A DNA stretch of 37,491 nucleotides, from assembly GCA_027487905.1 (NCBI GenBank), contig JAIYCR010000093.1:1-37491 (forward strand), read 5' to 3'. Shown piece after piece: positions 1 to 8,805 of the stretch. Made by a program: the position numbers and the translations under genes. A model generated the notes under the pieces. That model was given only the letters and a program-made list of their open reading frames with translations, made no database searches and was not told where the DNA came from. Positions within the stretch are counted from its first letter, which is position 1; the number at the start of each line of letters is the position of its first letter. The DNA is from Rubrivivax sp. GTDB taxonomy: Bacteria; Pseudomonadota; Gammaproteobacteria; Burkholderiales; Burkholderiaceae_C.

Positions 1-861
1 ATGAAGGAGGAGCTCAAGTGGGTGCGCTCCAACGCCAAGGCGCGCCAGACCAAGAGCAAGGCCCGCATGGCCCGCTTCGAGGAGCTGTCCGACACCGACT
101 ACCAGCGCCGCAACGAGACGAACGAGATCTTCATTCCGGTCGCAGAACGGCTGGGCCACGAGGTGATCGAGTTCAAGGACGTCAGCAAGTCCTTCGGCGA
201 CCGCCTGCTGCTCGACAAGGTCAGCTTCAAGGTGCCGGCCGTCGCCATCGTGGGGATCATCGGCCCGAACGGCGCGGGCAAGTCCACCCTGTTCCGCCTG
301 CTGCAGGGCACCGAACAGCCCGACAGCGGCGAGGTGGTCATCGGCAAGACGGCCAAGCTCGCCTTCGTCGACCAGAGCCGCGAGAGCCTGGCGGCGGACA
401 AGACCGTCTGGGAAGACGTCTCCGGTGGCCTGGACAACATCATCGTCGGGAAGTTCGTGATGCCCTCGCGCGCCTACCTCGGCCGCTTCAACTTCAAGGG
501 CAACGACCAGCAGAAGCTGGTGGGTTCGCTGTCCGGCGGCGAGCGCGGCCGGCTGCACCTGGCCAAGACCCTGGCCCGCGGCGGCAACGTGCTGATGCTC
601 GACGAGCCGTCCAACGACCTGGACGTGGAGACGCTGCGGGCGCTGGAAGAGGCGCTGCTCGAATTTGCCGGCAGCGCCATGGTCATCTCCCACGACCGCT
701 GGTTCCTCGACCGCATCTGCACCCACATCCTGGCCGCCGAGGGCGACTCGCAGTGGTTCTTCTTCAACGGCAACTACCAGGAGTACGAGGCCGACAAGAA
801 GAAGCGCCTGGGCGAGGAGGGCGCCCGGCCCAAGCGGGTGCGCTTCAAGGCGCTGAAGTGA
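1..861 (+). CDS. ettA: Energy-dependent translational throttle protein EttA (ABC-F), 3' part
   Basis: This is the C-terminal ~286 residues of an ABC-F ATPase that family members use to gate the ribosome's 70S initiation complex according to the ATP/ADP ratio. EttA is normally about 555 residues, so the gene begins before the window and the ATG at base 1 is internal. The fragment opens in the charged inter-domain linker (rich in Lys/Arg, ending ARFEEL) that corresponds to the P-site tRNA interaction motif. The second ABC domain follows, with Walker A GPNGAGKS at fragment residues 88-95, signature LSGGERGR, Walker B LMLDEPSNDLD and switch ISHDRWFLDR. The C-terminus, ending in basic residues after EPKR-like text (here RPKRVRFKALK), matches EttA rather than Uup or YheS. 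There are no membrane segments; it is a cytosolic, ribosome-bound protein. Family assignment is secure; the physiological role here is inferred from the family. Confidence 0.95.
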   Translation: MKEELKWVRSNAKARQTKSKARMARFEELSDTDYQRRNETNEIFIPVAERLGHEVIEFKDVSKSFGDRLLLDKVSFKVPAVAIVGIIGPNGAGKSTLFRLLQGTEQPDSGEVVIGKTAKLAFVDQSRESLAADKTVWEDVSGGLDNIIVGKFVMPSRAYLGRFNFKGNDQQKLVGSLSGGERGRLHLAKTLARGGNVLMLDEPSNDLDVETLRALEEALLEFAGSAMVISHDRWFLDRICTHILAAEGDSQWFFFNGNYQEYEADKKKRLGEEGARPKRVRFKALK

Positions 862-939
862 GGCGCGTCACGGCGGCGGGTCGGGTATGAAGGGCTGAGC
901 CCGGGGCTCGACGGGGTTTGCCGATACGCTTGCCGGATT

Positions 940-956
940 GGCCTGCGCGGCAGGCC
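940..956. other. Perfect hairpin between ettA and the metalloprotease gene
   Basis: GGCCTGC (940-946) pairs perfectly with GCAGGCC (950-956) around a 3-base loop, followed by a pyrimidine-rich stretch with few consecutive T. It lies 79 bases after the ettA stop and 18 bases before the chosen metalloprotease start. A second small dyad, GAGCC/GGCTC (897-909), lies upstream. It could terminate ettA transcription or fold in the leader of the next gene. The lack of a T-tract makes the terminator reading only tentative. Confidence 0.35.
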
Positions 957-974
957 GCTCCTTCTTGCCCTGCC

Positions 975-3842
975 ATGCCGTCACAACGTCCGATTCCCAG
1001 CCCCACCCTGACCGCGCTGGCGGTGCTGGCCCTGCTGGCCGGGTGCGCCACGCCGGCCTCCGGGCCCGGCGCTGCGAGCCGCCCCGCCACGGTGGCGGCC
1101 CCGGCAGCACCCGCGACCGGCGCTGCTCCGGTCGCGCCCCCGGCGCCGGCGCCGGCCGCAACGAACACGCCGCGCCCGGCGGCGGTTCCGGTGGCCGCGG
1201 CGGCCTCCGCGCCGGCGGCCACGCCGGCCACACCCCCGGTTCCGCCCGGAGGACTTCGGCCCTTCGCGGACGTGATCAAGGACGCGAAGAAGCTGGATGG
1301 CTTCATCACCGCCTATCAGAAGGACGACAAGCTCTGGCTGGAACTGGCGCCAGCCGACCTGAACCAGCCCTTCGTGCTGTCGCCCAAGCTGAAGACCGGC
1401 ATCGGCGAGGGGCGCTTCGTCGGCGGGTTGATGGACGAGGAGGCGGTGATCGAGTTCCGCCGGGTGCACAACACGATGCAGGTCATCGTGCGCAACACCG
1501 AGTTCACCGCGCGCGAGGGCACGCCCGAGCGGCGCTCGGTGGACGCGAGCTTCAGCGACAGCCTGCTGGCCAGCGTGCCGGTGCTCAGCCAGCCGCACCC
1601 GGAACGCAAGTCGGTGCTGATCGAGGCCAACGGCGTGCTGCTGTCCGACCTGCTGGGCATCGGCATGCGGCTGCAGCGCCAGTTCCGTCAGGGCTATGCC
1701 TTCGACGCCCGCAATTCGTCCATCGGCCCGGTGCGCAACGGCGCCGACCTGATGGTGGTGGAGGTGGTGAGCCACTTCTACACCGCCAGCATCCAGGTGC
1801 CGCAACCCACCGCGCCCGGCCAGCCACCCACGCCGCCCGGTGCCGCGCCCACCACGCCGCGGGCGCTGGCCGATGCGCGCAGCCTCTTCTTCACGCTGCA
1901 CTACTCGCTGGCCCGCCTGCCGGCCCAGCCCATGCAGCCGCGCCCGTCCGACCCGCGCGTGGGCTACTTCACCACCAACCGGATGGACTACACCGACGAC
2001 CTGGCGAGGACGCCCCGCCAGCGTCACATCTCGCGCTGGCGGCTCGAGAAGAAGGACCCGGCCGCCGCGCTGTCCGAGCCGGTCAAGCCCATCACCTTCT
2101 GGATCGACCGCACGGTGCCGCTCAAGTACCGCGCCAGCGTCATCGCGGGGGTGCTGGAGTGGAACAAGGCCTTCGAGCGCATCGGCTTCAAGGACGCGCT
2201 GCGCGCCGAGGTGCAGCCCGACGATGCCGAGTGGGACACGCTGGACTTCGGGCGGGCGTCGATCCGCTGGATGACGAGCGCGGCGCCCGCCTTCGGTGGC
2301 ATCGGCCCGAGCCACGTCGACCCGCGCACCGGCGAGATCCTCGATGCGGACATCGGCCTGGAGAGCCTGTCGTCGCGCAACCTGCGGGCGCTGCGCAGCA
2401 GCGTGGTGCAGTCGGCGATGCCCCAGGGGCTGCCCACGCTGGGGGACGCGGCCTCGGTGCCGAGCGAACTGGCTGCAAGGGGATTGCGCGGCGCGGCCCG
2501 TCACTGCATCTACGGTGACGCGGCGGCCGAGCAGCTGGGCTATGCGCTGGACGTGCTGGAGGCGCGCGGCGAACTCGACCCCGACAGCCCGGACGCCGAC
2601 CGTTTCGTGCAGGCCTACATCAAGGACGTGACGATGCACGAGGTGGGCCACACGCTGGGCCTGCGCCACAACTTCCGTGCGTCGCGCATCTGGACCGACG
2701 CGCAGCTGGCGGACCCCGACTTCGTGGCCGCCCGCGGACTGGCCGGCTCGGTGATGGAGTACAGCGCCATCAATCTGCCGCTGCCAGAGGAATCGGCCCG
2801 CCGCGGCGGCCGGGTGTGGGACTCGGCCTTCAACCCGACGCTGGGCCCCTACGACTACTGGGCCATCGAGTACGGCTACCGCCCGCTGGCCGCCGAGCTC
2901 GAGCGCGCGGAGCTTCGCCGCATCGCCGCGCGCAGCGCCGAGCCCGAGCTTGCCTACGGCACGGACGAGGACAACTTCCTGGGCATCGACCCGGAGACGC
3001 TGCACTTCGACCTCGGCTCCGACCCCATCGCCTTCGCCCGCAAGCGGGTGGTCATCGCGCGCGACCTGCTGCAGCGGCAGGAGGTTCGCGCGCTTCGCAC
3101 CGATCAGGACTATTCGGTGCTGCGACGTTCGGTGAACTTCGCGCTGCGCGACCTGTCGCGGGCGGGAACCATCCTGACGCGGCAGATCGGCGGCGTGCGC
3201 ACGCTGCGCGACTTCCCCGGCAGCGGGCGCGATCCGCTGACGCCGGTGCCCGCGGCGCAGCAGCGGCAGGCGCTGGAGCTGCTCACGCAGAGCTTCCTCG
3301 CCGCCGACAGCATCCAGGTGTCTCCCGCGCTGCAGCGGCGCCTGGCGGTGGATTTCGAGGAGCGCACCGACAGCGTGTTCCGGGGCGAGCCCACGCCGGC
3401 CACCGACTTCTCGCTGGCCGTCATCGTGCTGGACCTGCAGCGCGGCGTGCTCAACGCGCTGATGAGCGACACCGTGGCCAGCCGGCTGCTCGACAGCGAG
3501 GCGAAGTCGCCGGCCGATGCGCTGCGCTACGGCGAGCTGCTGCGCTCCACCCAACGTGCGGTGTGGAGCGAGCTGGGCGGGCGGGGCGACATCGTCTCCA
3601 CCCGGCGCGAGCTGCAGCGCGAGCATGTGAACAAGCTTGCAGCGCTGATGCTGCGTCCGGGTTCGGTGTCGCGGGCCGATGTGCGCGGCCTGCTGAGGGT
3701 GGAGGCGCAGGGCCTGCTCGCCCGCATCGAGCAGGCCTCCACCCGCAAGGACCTCAGCGTGGAGGCCCGAGCCCACCTGAAGGACAGTGCCGACACGCTG
3801 CAGCAGGCGCTGGCGGCGCGCCTGCAACGCGCGGGCGTCTGA
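975..3842 (+). CDS. Lipoprotein zinc-dependent metalloprotease (DUF5117/DUF4953 type)
   Basis: A 955-residue exported protein. The ATG at 975 is preferred over an in-frame TTG at 918 because it puts a lipoprotein signal at the very N-terminus: hydrophobic residues 11-20, then lipobox LAGC with Cys24. Residues ~25-93 form a low-complexity Ala/Pro linker, as in outer-membrane-tethered enzymes. The catalytic signature HEVGH at 555-559 extends to HExxHxxGxxH (third His 565), a metzincin-like zinc site, with a possible Met-turn in SVMEYS about 30 residues later. Overall length and order fit bacterial DUF5118/DUF5117/DUF4953 zinc-dependent metalloproteases, whose substrates are mostly unknown. The protein presumably acts in the periplasm or at the outer membrane on peptides. 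It stands alone, with ettA 113 bp upstream and a convergent small gene downstream. The metalloprotease call is firm; substrate and role are not known. Confidence 0.88.
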   Translation: MPSQRPIPSPTLTALAVLALLAGCATPASGPGAASRPATVAAPAAPATGAAPVAPPAPAPAATNTPRPAAVPVAAAASAPAATPATPPVPPGGLRPFADVIKDAKKLDGFITAYQKDDKLWLELAPADLNQPFVLSPKLKTGIGEGRFVGGLMDEEAVIEFRRVHNTMQVIVRNTEFTAREGTPERRSVDASFSDSLLASVPVLSQPHPERKSVLIEANGVLLSDLLGIGMRLQRQFRQGYAFDARNSSIGPVRNGADLMVVEVVSHFYTASIQVPQPTAPGQPPTPPGAAPTTPRALADARSLFFTLHYSLARLPAQPMQPRPSDPRVGYFTTNRMDYTDDLARTPRQRHISRWRLEKKDPAAALSEPVKPITFWIDRTVPLKYRASVIAGVLEWNKAFERIGFKDALRAEVQPDDAEWDTLDFGRASIRWMTSAAPAFGGIGPSHVDPRTGEILDADIGLESLSSRNLRALRSSVVQSAMPQGLPTLGDAASVPSELAARGLRGAARHCIYGDAAAEQLGYALDVLEARGELDPDSPDADRFVQAYIKDVTMHEVGHTLGLRHNFRASRIWTDAQLADPDFVAARGLAGSVMEYSAINLPLPEESARRGGRVWDSAFNPTLGPYDYWAIEYGYRPLAAELERAELRRIAARSAEPELAYGTDEDNFLGIDPETLHFDLGSDPIAFARKRVVIARDLLQRQEVRALRTDQDYSVLRRSVNFALRDLSRAGTILTRQIGGVRTLRDFPGSGRDPLTPVPAAQQRQALELLTQSFLAADSIQVSPALQRRLAVDFEERTDSVFRGEPTPATDFSLAVIVLDLQRGVLNALMSDTVASRLLDSEAKSPADALRYGELLRSTQRAVWSELGGRGDIVSTRRELQREHVNKLAALMLRPGSVSRADVRGLLRVEAQGLLARIEQASTRKDLSVEARAHLKDSADTLQQALAARLQRAGV

Positions 3843-3852
3843 CGCGCTCGGT

Positions 3853-4101
3853 TCAGCGCAGCGTCGCGCCTGGGTCGGCGCGGTCGGCCAGCGCGAGCGG
3901 CCGCGGCCGCTCGATGAGCACCCGCTGCAGTTCGATGACCGCCGGCCCGGCGGAGGACATCGGCACGCTGGGTTGAATGGCTGGCCTGGCGGCCTGACCC
4001 TTCGCCGTGCTTCCCGGGGAGCCCGGCCACTGCGCGATGCTCGACGCGGTCAGCGCGCCCAGGGCGACGAGCAGGATGGAGAAGAACAGGCGGTCGATCA
4101 T
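3853..4101 (-). CDS. Small membrane-anchored hypothetical protein
   Basis: An 82-residue ORF convergent with the metalloprotease gene, whose stop lies 10 bases away. On the minus strand its ATG is preceded by GAAGGAG with about six bases of spacing, a good ribosome binding site, which is the main reason to accept it. Residues ~4-22 form a single hydrophobic segment (FFSILLVALGALTASSIA) that is either an uncleaved anchor or a signal peptide cut after an Ala. The remaining ~60 residues are Pro/Ala/Arg-rich and lack any recognisable domain. It lies about 160 bp downstream of the ROK kinase gene on the same strand and could be read through from it. I do not recognise the family. A spurious ORF in GC-rich DNA remains possible. 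Confidence 0.5.
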   Translation of the reverse strand: MIDRLFFSILLVALGALTASSIAQWPGSPGSTAKGQAARPAIQPSVPMSSAGPAVIELQRVLIERPRPLALADRADPGATLR

Positions 4102-4260
4102 GGCGGGCTCCTTCGGTGCGGCGGCGCCGACGGGCTTGTCGGCGCTGGGGTGAAGGCACTCTAGGAAAGGCCCGATGCGGTTTCGCGTCCCGTGCGACGG
4201 AACGCAGGGGCGGCAGGATGGGCTGCGGCTGCGGTGGATGAGCGGTGGGCGGTGGGCCGC

Positions 4261-5250
4261 TCAAGCGCCGCCGGGGCGCGGGCCCAGGCCGGCCTGCGCC
4301 GCCCGGCCCGAGGCCAGCCAGGCTGCGCCACGCACGCCGCTCGCGTCACCGTGATGCGCCACGGCGAGCCGCGTGCGCACCGGATCGTCGGGTCTGGCGC
4401 CGAACACCCAGCGCTCCCATTCCGCAAGGACTGCCGGCACCAGGCCCGGCAGGCGCGACAGCCCGCCACCCAGCACGATGACGTCCGGATCGACGATGTC
4501 GATCACCACCGCCAGCGAACGCGCCAGACGCCGGGCATGAAGGGCCAGTGTGTGCTGTGCAGGGACGTCGCCCGACACCGAGGCCTGCGCCAGTTCCGCC
4601 GCGGTTCGCTGCTGGCCGGATTCGGGATGGCGGCGGGCATGGTCGGCGGCGAGCCCCGGCCCGCTGAGCCAGGTCTCGATGCAGCCGCTGCGGCCGCAAT
4701 AGCAGCGCGGCGCGGATGCCGCTTCCTCGGGGCCGGGCCAGGGCAGCGGCGTGTGGCCCCATTCGCCCGCCAGGCCATTGGCGCCCTGCAGCACCCGCCC
4801 GTCCACGACGAGCCCGCCCCCGACGCCCGTGCCCAGGATGACGCCGAACACGCAGCGGGCCGACGCCCCCGCGCCATCCACCGCCTCGGACAGGGCCATG
4901 CAGTTCGCGTCGTTGGCCGTGGGCACGGGCCTGCCCAATCGCCGGCCGAGGTCGGCTTCGAAGGCGCGGCCGTTCAGGTAGGTGGAGTTGGCGTTCTTCA
5001 CCCGCCCGTGGGGCCCTGTCGTGCCGGGCATGCCCACGCCCACGGGCAGGCTGGCCGGCGGCAGGCCCAGGGCGGACTCGGCGCGGGCCACGCTGCGGGC
5101 CAGGGCCTCGAGCACGGCGTCGTAGCCCAGCGCGTGCGGGGTGGGCTGGCGTTCGCGCCAGACGACCTCGCCCTGGGCATCGAGCACGGCAGCCTTGATC
5201 TTCGTGCCGCCCAGGTCGATGCCCAGGGCCGGGCCCGGCCCGGCACTCAT
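4261..5250 (-). CDS. ROK-family sugar kinase (fructokinase/Mak-like)
   Basis: A 329-residue cytosolic kinase predicted to phosphorylate a hexose with ATP. The N-terminus has the ROK phosphate loop GIDLGGTKIK at residues ~9-18, the catalytic region contains NDAN, and the structural zinc site GEWGH...CYCGRSGCIE (His plus CxCx4C) is complete. The text around the zinc site (GEWGH, PLPW, then CYCG) closely resembles E. coli Mak fructokinase, so fructose is the best guess, with glucose or N-acetylhexosamine as alternatives. The ATG at 5250 overlaps the stop of the upstream aminopeptidase gene in ATGA, so translation is probably coupled. The frame stays open further upstream, but this start gives the normal ROK length. 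No sugar transporter is nearby, so context does not settle the substrate. Confidence 0.9.
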   Translation of the reverse strand: MSAGPGPALGIDLGGTKIKAAVLDAQGEVVWRERQPTPHALGYDAVLEALARSVARAESALGLPPASLPVGVGMPGTTGPHGRVKNANSTYLNGRAFEADLGRRLGRPVPTANDANCMALSEAVDGAGASARCVFGVILGTGVGGGLVVDGRVLQGANGLAGEWGHTPLPWPGPEEAASAPRCYCGRSGCIETWLSGPGLAADHARRHPESGQQRTAAELAQASVSGDVPAQHTLALHARRLARSLAVVIDIVDPDVIVLGGGLSRLPGLVPAVLAEWERWVFGARPDDPVRTRLAVAHHGDASGVRGAAWLASGRAAQAGLGPRPGGA

Positions 5251-7097
5251 CGCCGCGCCAGCAGCGGCTCGGTGCGCTCGATCAGCCAGCGCAGGGCGGG
5301 GCCATCGCCCTCGCCTTGCAGGCCAGGAGCCAGGCGCTCGCGCACCGTGGCGTGGTAGTCGTCCAGCCAGGCGATCTCGTCGGCGCGCAGCAGCGAGGGC
5401 TCGATGCAGCGCGTGTCGATGGGGCACAGCGTGAGCGTCTCGAAGGCGAGGAACTCTCCGAAGTCGTCGCCTTCGGTGCTGCCCGGCGCCGGCACGTTGA
5501 GCACCAGGTTCTCGATGCGGATGCCCCACCGCCCGGGGCGGTAAAGGCCCGGCTCGATGCTCGTGACCATGCCCGGCTCCATGGCCATGGCCGAATCGGG
5601 CACCGCCTTGCTGATCGATTGCGGGCCTTCGTGCACATTGAGGAAATAGCCCACGCCGTGGCCGGTGCCGTGGCCGTAGTCCAGGCTTGCCGCCCACAGC
5701 GGCGCCCGGGCGATGGCGTCCAGCATCGGGCTCAGGGTGCCGCGCGGGAAGCGGGTGCGGCTCAGCGCGAGCGTGCCCTGCAGCACGCGGGTGTAGTCGG
5801 CTCGCTGCGCGGCGCTGACCCGTCCGATCGGCCACACGCGGGTGATGTCGGTCGTGCCGCCCAGGTACTGCCCGCCGCTGTCGATGAGCAGCAGGCCGTC
5901 ACCCTCGACGACGGCCTGCGATTCGGCGGTGGCGCGGTAGTGCGGCATGGCGCCGTTCGCATTGAAGGCGGCGATGGTGGAAAAGCTCAGCCCCACGAAG
6001 CCGCTCAGACGGGCACGCTCGGCGCTCAGCCATTCGTCGATGGTGAGTTCGGTGATCGGGTCGCGGCGGGCGGGATCGGCCAGCGCGGCCTCCAGGCGGG
6101 CGTAGAAGCGGCACATCGCCAGGCCGTCCTGCACCATGGTGCTGCGGATGTGCGCGGCGTCGGCCGCGCTCTTGCGGCTCTTCAGGGCGGTGCTCGGGTT
6201 CATCGCCTCGACCACCACCGCGCCCACCGCCTGCCGGAAGGCCAGGGTGACGCGGCGCGGGTCGATCAGCAGCGTGGCCGTGGGGGGCAGCGCGGCCAGC
6301 GCCGAACGGGCCGCGGCGTAGGGCGCGAGCCGCACGCCGTCGGCGGCCAGCCGCTCGCGCAGCGCCGCGTCGACCTTGCCTTCGGCGATGAACAGCGTCG
6401 CACCGGTGGCATCCAGCAGCGCATGGGCCAGGAACACCGGGTTGTAGTCGACATCGGCCCCGCGCAGGTTGAAGAGCCACGCCAGGTCGTCCAGCGTGCT
6501 GATGAAGTGGTGGGTGGCGCTGCGCTCGGCCATGGCACGCCGCACGGCCGCCAGGCGCTCGCCCCGGGCCTGGGTGGCCTCGGGCGCACGGTGTTCGTAC
6601 ACCGCGGCTTCGGGCAGCGCCGGGCGGTCGTCCCAGACCGCAGCGAGCAGGTCGAGGTCGGTGCGCACCGCCACGCCGGCGGCATCCAACGTGCGCTGCA
6701 GGGCGTGGGCCGCGCCCATGCCGATCACCGCCGCGTCCACGCACAGCGTGGCCCCTCGGGGCAGCACCCGGGCCAGCCAGTCCACGTGCGCGGGTGTGGT
6801 TCCGGTGGCGATCTTCTCCAGCGCCACGCCGCTTCCGGCCAGCTCGGCCTCGGCCTGAACCCAGTAGCGGCTGTCGGCGAAGACGGCGGCCCGCTCGAGC
6901 GTGACCACCAGCGTGCCCATGGAGCCGGTAAAGCCGCTGGCCCATTGCCTGCCCTGCCAGTGCCCGGGCAGGTACTCGGACAGATGCGGATCGGACGAAG
7001 GGACCAGCAGCGCGTGGGCGCCGACGTCGAGCAGCGCCTGGCGAAGGCGGGCTATGCGTTCTTGGGTGCGGCGCTCGGGGGTGGTTCGGGTGTCCAT
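5247..7097 (-). CDS. pepP: Xaa-Pro aminopeptidase (M24B, PepP-like)
   Basis: A 616-residue M24 metallopeptidase that removes an N-terminal residue preceding proline. The order is creatinase-like N-terminal domain, second creatinase-like domain (from ~residue 160), M24 catalytic domain (~315-535) and M24-C tail, the long architecture of eukaryote-like aminopeptidase P (~600 residues) rather than the ~440-residue E. coli PepP. The dinuclear metal ligands are visible: two Asp in LLLIDSGGQYLGGTTDITR, His in LDYGHGTGHGVG, Glu in SIEPGLY and Glu in GIRIENL. It is cytosolic, with no signal peptide. It sits 36 bases after the 8-oxoguanine-deaminase-like gene and overlaps the ROK kinase start, so the three form a likely operon. 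The link between a peptidase and purine/sugar enzymes is unexplained. The gene symbol is used in the family sense. Confidence 0.92.
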   Translation of the reverse strand: MDTRTTPERRTQERIARLRQALLDVGAHALLVPSSDPHLSEYLPGHWQGRQWASGFTGSMGTLVVTLERAAVFADSRYWVQAEAELAGSGVALEKIATGTTPAHVDWLARVLPRGATLCVDAAVIGMGAAHALQRTLDAAGVAVRTDLDLLAAVWDDRPALPEAAVYEHRAPEATQARGERLAAVRRAMAERSATHHFISTLDDLAWLFNLRGADVDYNPVFLAHALLDATGATLFIAEGKVDAALRERLAADGVRLAPYAAARSALAALPPTATLLIDPRRVTLAFRQAVGAVVVEAMNPSTALKSRKSAADAAHIRSTMVQDGLAMCRFYARLEAALADPARRDPITELTIDEWLSAERARLSGFVGLSFSTIAAFNANGAMPHYRATAESQAVVEGDGLLLIDSGGQYLGGTTDITRVWPIGRVSAAQRADYTRVLQGTLALSRTRFPRGTLSPMLDAIARAPLWAASLDYGHGTGHGVGYFLNVHEGPQSISKAVPDSAMAMEPGMVTSIEPGLYRPGRWGIRIENLVLNVPAPGSTEGDDFGEFLAFETLTLCPIDTRCIEPSLLRADEIAWLDDYHATVRERLAPGLQGEGDGPALRWLIERTEPLLARR

Positions 7098-7133
7098 GGC
7101 CGGATTCTGCGACGGTCGGCGGGGCTCGCCCCT

Positions 7134-8675
7134 TCAGGCTTCCCCGCGCACCAGGGCACGGGCCAGCAGCGCATGGCGCTCCAGCACCGGGCCGAGGTCC
7201 AGCGTGGTGAGTTGTCCTTGCTTCACGACCAGACGGCCGTTGACATAGACCCGCTCGGCCTGCGGGCTGGCGCAGAACACCAGCGCGGCCAGCGGGTCGT
7301 GCACCGCGCCGCCGGCCATCGCCAGCGTGTCGGTGCGAAAGAGCGCCAGGTCGGCCGCGCAGCCCGGGGCGATCCGGCCGATGTCGTCGCGGCCGAGCAC
7401 GCGGGCGCCTCCCCGCGTGGCCAGCCTGAGCGCCTGGCGAGCGGTCATCTCCCGCGGGGCGAGGTCGCAGCCATGCTCCAGGCGGACGGCGCCGGTGCGC
7501 TCGTCGCGCACCTCGCGCGAGGGCTGCAAGGCACGCCCCACCCGGGCGAGCAGCATCGCCTGCCGCGCCTCGTTCAGCAGGTGGCTGCTGTCGTTGCTGG
7601 CACTGCCGTCCACCCCCAGCCCCACCGGCGCGCCGGCGTCGAGCAGGCGTCGGATGGGGGCGATGCCCGAGGCCAGGCGCATGTTGCTGCAGGGGCAGTG
7701 CGCCACGCCGGTGCCGGTGGCCGCGAAGCGGGCGATGCCCGCAGCGTCCAGCTGCACGCAGTGGGCATGCCACACGTCCTCGCCCAGCCAGCCCAGCGAT
7801 TCGGCGTATTCGGCCGGTGTCTGGTTGAAACGCTCGCGGGTGTAGGCGATGTCGTGGGCGTTCTCGGCCAGGTGGGTGTGCATCCGCGTGCCCAGGCTGC
7901 GGGCCAGTGCCGCCGATTCCCGCATCAGGGCCGGGCTGACGCTGAAGGGCGAGCAGGGTGCGGCCACGACCCGCAGCATCGGGTAGCGGCCATCGGGGGC
8001 GTCGGCATGGCCTCGCCGGTCGGCGTCGCGGTCGAAGTCCTCGATCAGGCGCCGGGTGTCGGCCAGGATGCGGGCCTCGTTCTCGACCAGCGCGTCCGGT
8101 GGCAGGCCGCCAGCCGATTCCCCCACGCTCATCGAGCCGCGCGCCGCATGGAAGCGCAGGCCGATGTCACGGGCCGCCTCGATGCTGTGCTCCAGCCGCA
8201 CGCCGTTGGGATAGAGGTAGAGGTGGTCGCTGCTGGTGGTGCAGCCCGACAGCAGCAGCTCGGCCATGGCCACGCGGCTGGACGTTCCCAGCGATTCGGG
8301 CGTGAGCCGGGCCCACAGCGGGTAGAGCACCTTCAGCCATCCGAAGAGCTCGGCGTCCTGCGCGGCAGGCACGGCACGCGTCAGCGTCTGGTACATGTGG
8401 TGGTGCGTGTTCACCAGGCCGGGCATCACCACCAGGCCGCGGGCGTCGACGAGCCCGCCGTCGCGGCGCGCCTGCTCGACCACAGCCTGGGGCACCTCGC
8501 CGGCTCGGTACACAGCTTCGATGGCGCGTCCGCGCAGCAGCACGCTGCCGCCCGGATGTTCCTGGTCGGCGTCGTCGAAGGTGGCCACGAGCAGCGCCTG
8601 GTGCAGCAGCACCGGGGGGGCGGTGGCGTCGCGGTCCTGCAGGGGGGAAGCGGCGGCGATGGTGGCTTCGTTCAT
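7134..8675 (-). CDS. 8-oxoguanine deaminase (amidohydrolase family)
   Basis: A 513-residue metal-dependent amidohydrolase of the atrazine chlorohydrolase/8-oxoguanine deaminase group, predicted to convert 8-oxoguanine to urate and ammonia. Visible metal/active-site elements are NTHHHMYQ (HxH at ~91 and 93), HTHLAEN, AHCVQLD and GVDGSASND. The text NTHHH(M/F)YQTLTR is typical of enzymes characterised as 8-oxoguanine deaminases in Pseudomonas. The ATG at 8675 is chosen because the upstream in-frame extension is Arg-rich and family-atypical. It diverges from the hydroxypyruvate isomerase gene across 130 bp and heads the operon with aminopeptidase P and the ROK kinase. An xdh/guaD purine cluster lies 6 kb away, which supports a purine substrate. 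Related enzymes act on other deaminated rings such as isocytosine or hydroxyatrazine, so the exact substrate is inferred. Confidence 0.8.
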   Translation of the reverse strand: MNEATIAAASPLQDRDATAPPVLLHQALLVATFDDADQEHPGGSVLLRGRAIEAVYRAGEVPQAVVEQARRDGGLVDARGLVVMPGLVNTHHHMYQTLTRAVPAAQDAELFGWLKVLYPLWARLTPESLGTSSRVAMAELLLSGCTTSSDHLYLYPNGVRLEHSIEAARDIGLRFHAARGSMSVGESAGGLPPDALVENEARILADTRRLIEDFDRDADRRGHADAPDGRYPMLRVVAAPCSPFSVSPALMRESAALARSLGTRMHTHLAENAHDIAYTRERFNQTPAEYAESLGWLGEDVWHAHCVQLDAAGIARFAATGTGVAHCPCSNMRLASGIAPIRRLLDAGAPVGLGVDGSASNDSSHLLNEARQAMLLARVGRALQPSREVRDERTGAVRLEHGCDLAPREMTARQALRLATRGGARVLGRDDIGRIAPGCAADLALFRTDTLAMAGGAVHDPLAALVFCASPQAERVYVNGRLVVKQGQLTTLDLGPVLERHALLARALVRGEA

Positions 8676-8805
8676 GGCTCGATTGCACCACCGCCAGGGC
8701 TTCGTGGCACCCGTCGCGCGCAGCCGATCCTGCGGGGTCGGCACTTCGCGGCAACATGGCGCCAGGGCCTGCGATGCGCGCGCCCCGCCACGCTCCGACC
8801 GAACC

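Noticed and set aside
1-861. ATG at base 1 as the true start of the ABC-F gene
   Set aside because: EttA needs a first ABC domain of about 270 residues upstream; the fragment starts inside the inter-domain linker.
981-3827. A 948-codon open frame antisense to the metalloprotease gene
   Set aside because: Its residues are dominated by His, Gln, Arg, Gly and Ala without motifs, which is the usual mirror of a GC-rich gene. The opposite strand carries a complete signal, linker and zinc site.
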